Source: Chloroflexota bacterium
Lineage (GTDB): Bacteria; Chloroflexota; Dehalococcoidia; SM23-28-2; RBG-16-64-32
NCBI GenBank assembly: GCA_005880055.1
Contig: VBJS01000162.1
Location: 1-5,007 of the forward strand
Direction: 5' to 3'
Length of the DNA: 5,007 nt
The notes under the pieces are model-generated. The model searched no databases, was not told the DNA's origin, and saw only the letters and a list, made by a program, of their open reading frames with translations. The position numbers and the translations under genes were made by a program. Shown piece after piece: positions 4,760 through 5,007 of the stretch (the first letter of the stretch is position 1; every line of letters begins with the position of its first letter).

Positions 4760-4933
4760 ATGGAAGACCCGCGATCTCGCACAGCGCCCCCGCAGTTGCC
4801 GTCCCTGCGGTCAGACGATCGGGACCAGTCGAAGAAACTTCGTCGAGGAAGGGTCAACGGGAGGCGGTATCAGTTCGGGCGGGATTCCGGGCAATTGCTT
4901 CCACCCAGCGAGGAAACGGATGAGTTTATCTAG
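4760..4933 (+). CDS. Small ORF in the secE position, doubtful
   Basis: A 57-codon frame begins at an ATG with a strong ribosome site (GGAGG at 4750-4754, 5 nt spacing). The product is basic and proline-rich at its N-terminus, with no membrane segment. In many bacteria secE follows tRNA-Trp, and SecE proteins often start with such a tail before a conserved W-P-(S/T)-R-x-E motif. Here LPPSEET (residues 46-52) resembles it weakly, and the next frame continues MSLSR from 4920, but no frame encodes the expected hydrophobic helix. It could be a decayed or misassembled secE, or a chance ORF with a good ribosome site. No function is assigned. Confidence 0.3.
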   Translation: MEDPRSRTAPPQLPSLRSDDRDQSKKLRRGRVNGRRYQFGRDSGQLLPPSEETDEFI

Positions 4934-4961
4934 ATGTATGCCTGAGTATCCAGCAGGGGGT

Positions 4962-5007
4962 TCGAGGAGAAACATCAAACGTGCGAACTGCATTTCGCCG
5001 ATTCCGT
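4962..5007 (+). CDS. Possible start of a gene running off the right edge
   Basis: CGAGGAG (4962-4968) followed after about 12 nt by GTG at 4981 could start a protein beginning VRTAFRRFR that leaves the window after nine codons. The spacing is long and nothing can be recognised from nine residues. Confidence 0.15.

Noticed and set aside
4489..4857. Minus-strand frame of 122 residues over tRNA-Trp
   Set aside because: It covers a functional tRNA gene and the GGGTRTPGLRFWRP-like stretch is the usual translation of an antisense tRNA, not a protein signal.
1..5007. CRISPR array, insertion sequence or phage genes
   Set aside because: No direct-repeat/spacer periodicity, transposase motif or terminal inverted repeat pair was seen; the palindromes at 2004-2135 all differ from one another.

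Overview
This is a GC-rich bacterial stretch with two intact tRNA genes, five recognisable or plausible protein genes, one doubtful small ORF, and one structured intergenic block. It carries no phage, plasmid, transposase or CRISPR signal. The lineage is uncertain. The high GC, the stand-alone GrdB-like selenoprotein and the apparently leaderless promoters would fit Chloroflexota (Dehalococcoidia-like), but that is an inference from general impression and not from a diagnostic gene. The host must decode UGA as selenocysteine.

Left part (1-1134): a non-coding leader with a repeat-like motif, then a class I SAM-dependent O-methyltransferase gene (262-861, +) whose GTG start lies where transcription should begin after a TACAAT -10 box. 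A tRNA-Leu(UAA) follows (998-1083, +). A hairpin at 1100-1122 separates it from a convergent alpha/beta-hydrolase gene (1135-1854, -) with a haloalkane-dehalogenase/epoxide-hydrolase type active site.

Middle (1855-3258): a 318-nt gap containing four tandem hairpins and a fifth short palindrome, then the most notable gene in the window. On the minus strand from 3066 to 2173 lies a GrdB-like reductase-family protein whose frame is interrupted by one in-frame TGA at 2571-2569. The frame continues for 131 codons after it, the TGA sits in a U-P-x-C redox motif, and a bacterial SECIS-like hairpin lies at the right distance downstream. I read it as a 297-residue selenoprotein with Sec166. A promoter with a good match to consensus (TTGTCA-18-TAGAAT) and a strong Shine-Dalgarno fix its start.

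Right part (3259-5007): divergent from the selenoprotein gene are an unrecognised 205-residue soluble protein (3259-3876, +) and, 28 nt further on, a glycerophosphodiester phosphodiesterase (3905-4552, +). The latter lacks the usual active-site Arg and has a deleted, frameshifted C-terminus; its lost NYPD tail is readable in the next frame. A tRNA-Trp(CCA) follows (4630-4705, +). In many bacteria secE comes after this tRNA. Here there is only a 57-codon ORF with a good ribosome site and a faint, broken resemblance to the SecE cytoplasmic motif. The last 500 nt therefore look decayed or poorly assembled.

The genes do not form one obvious pathway. The hydrolase and the selenoprotein share orientation but are separated by the hairpin block, so co-transcription is doubtful.
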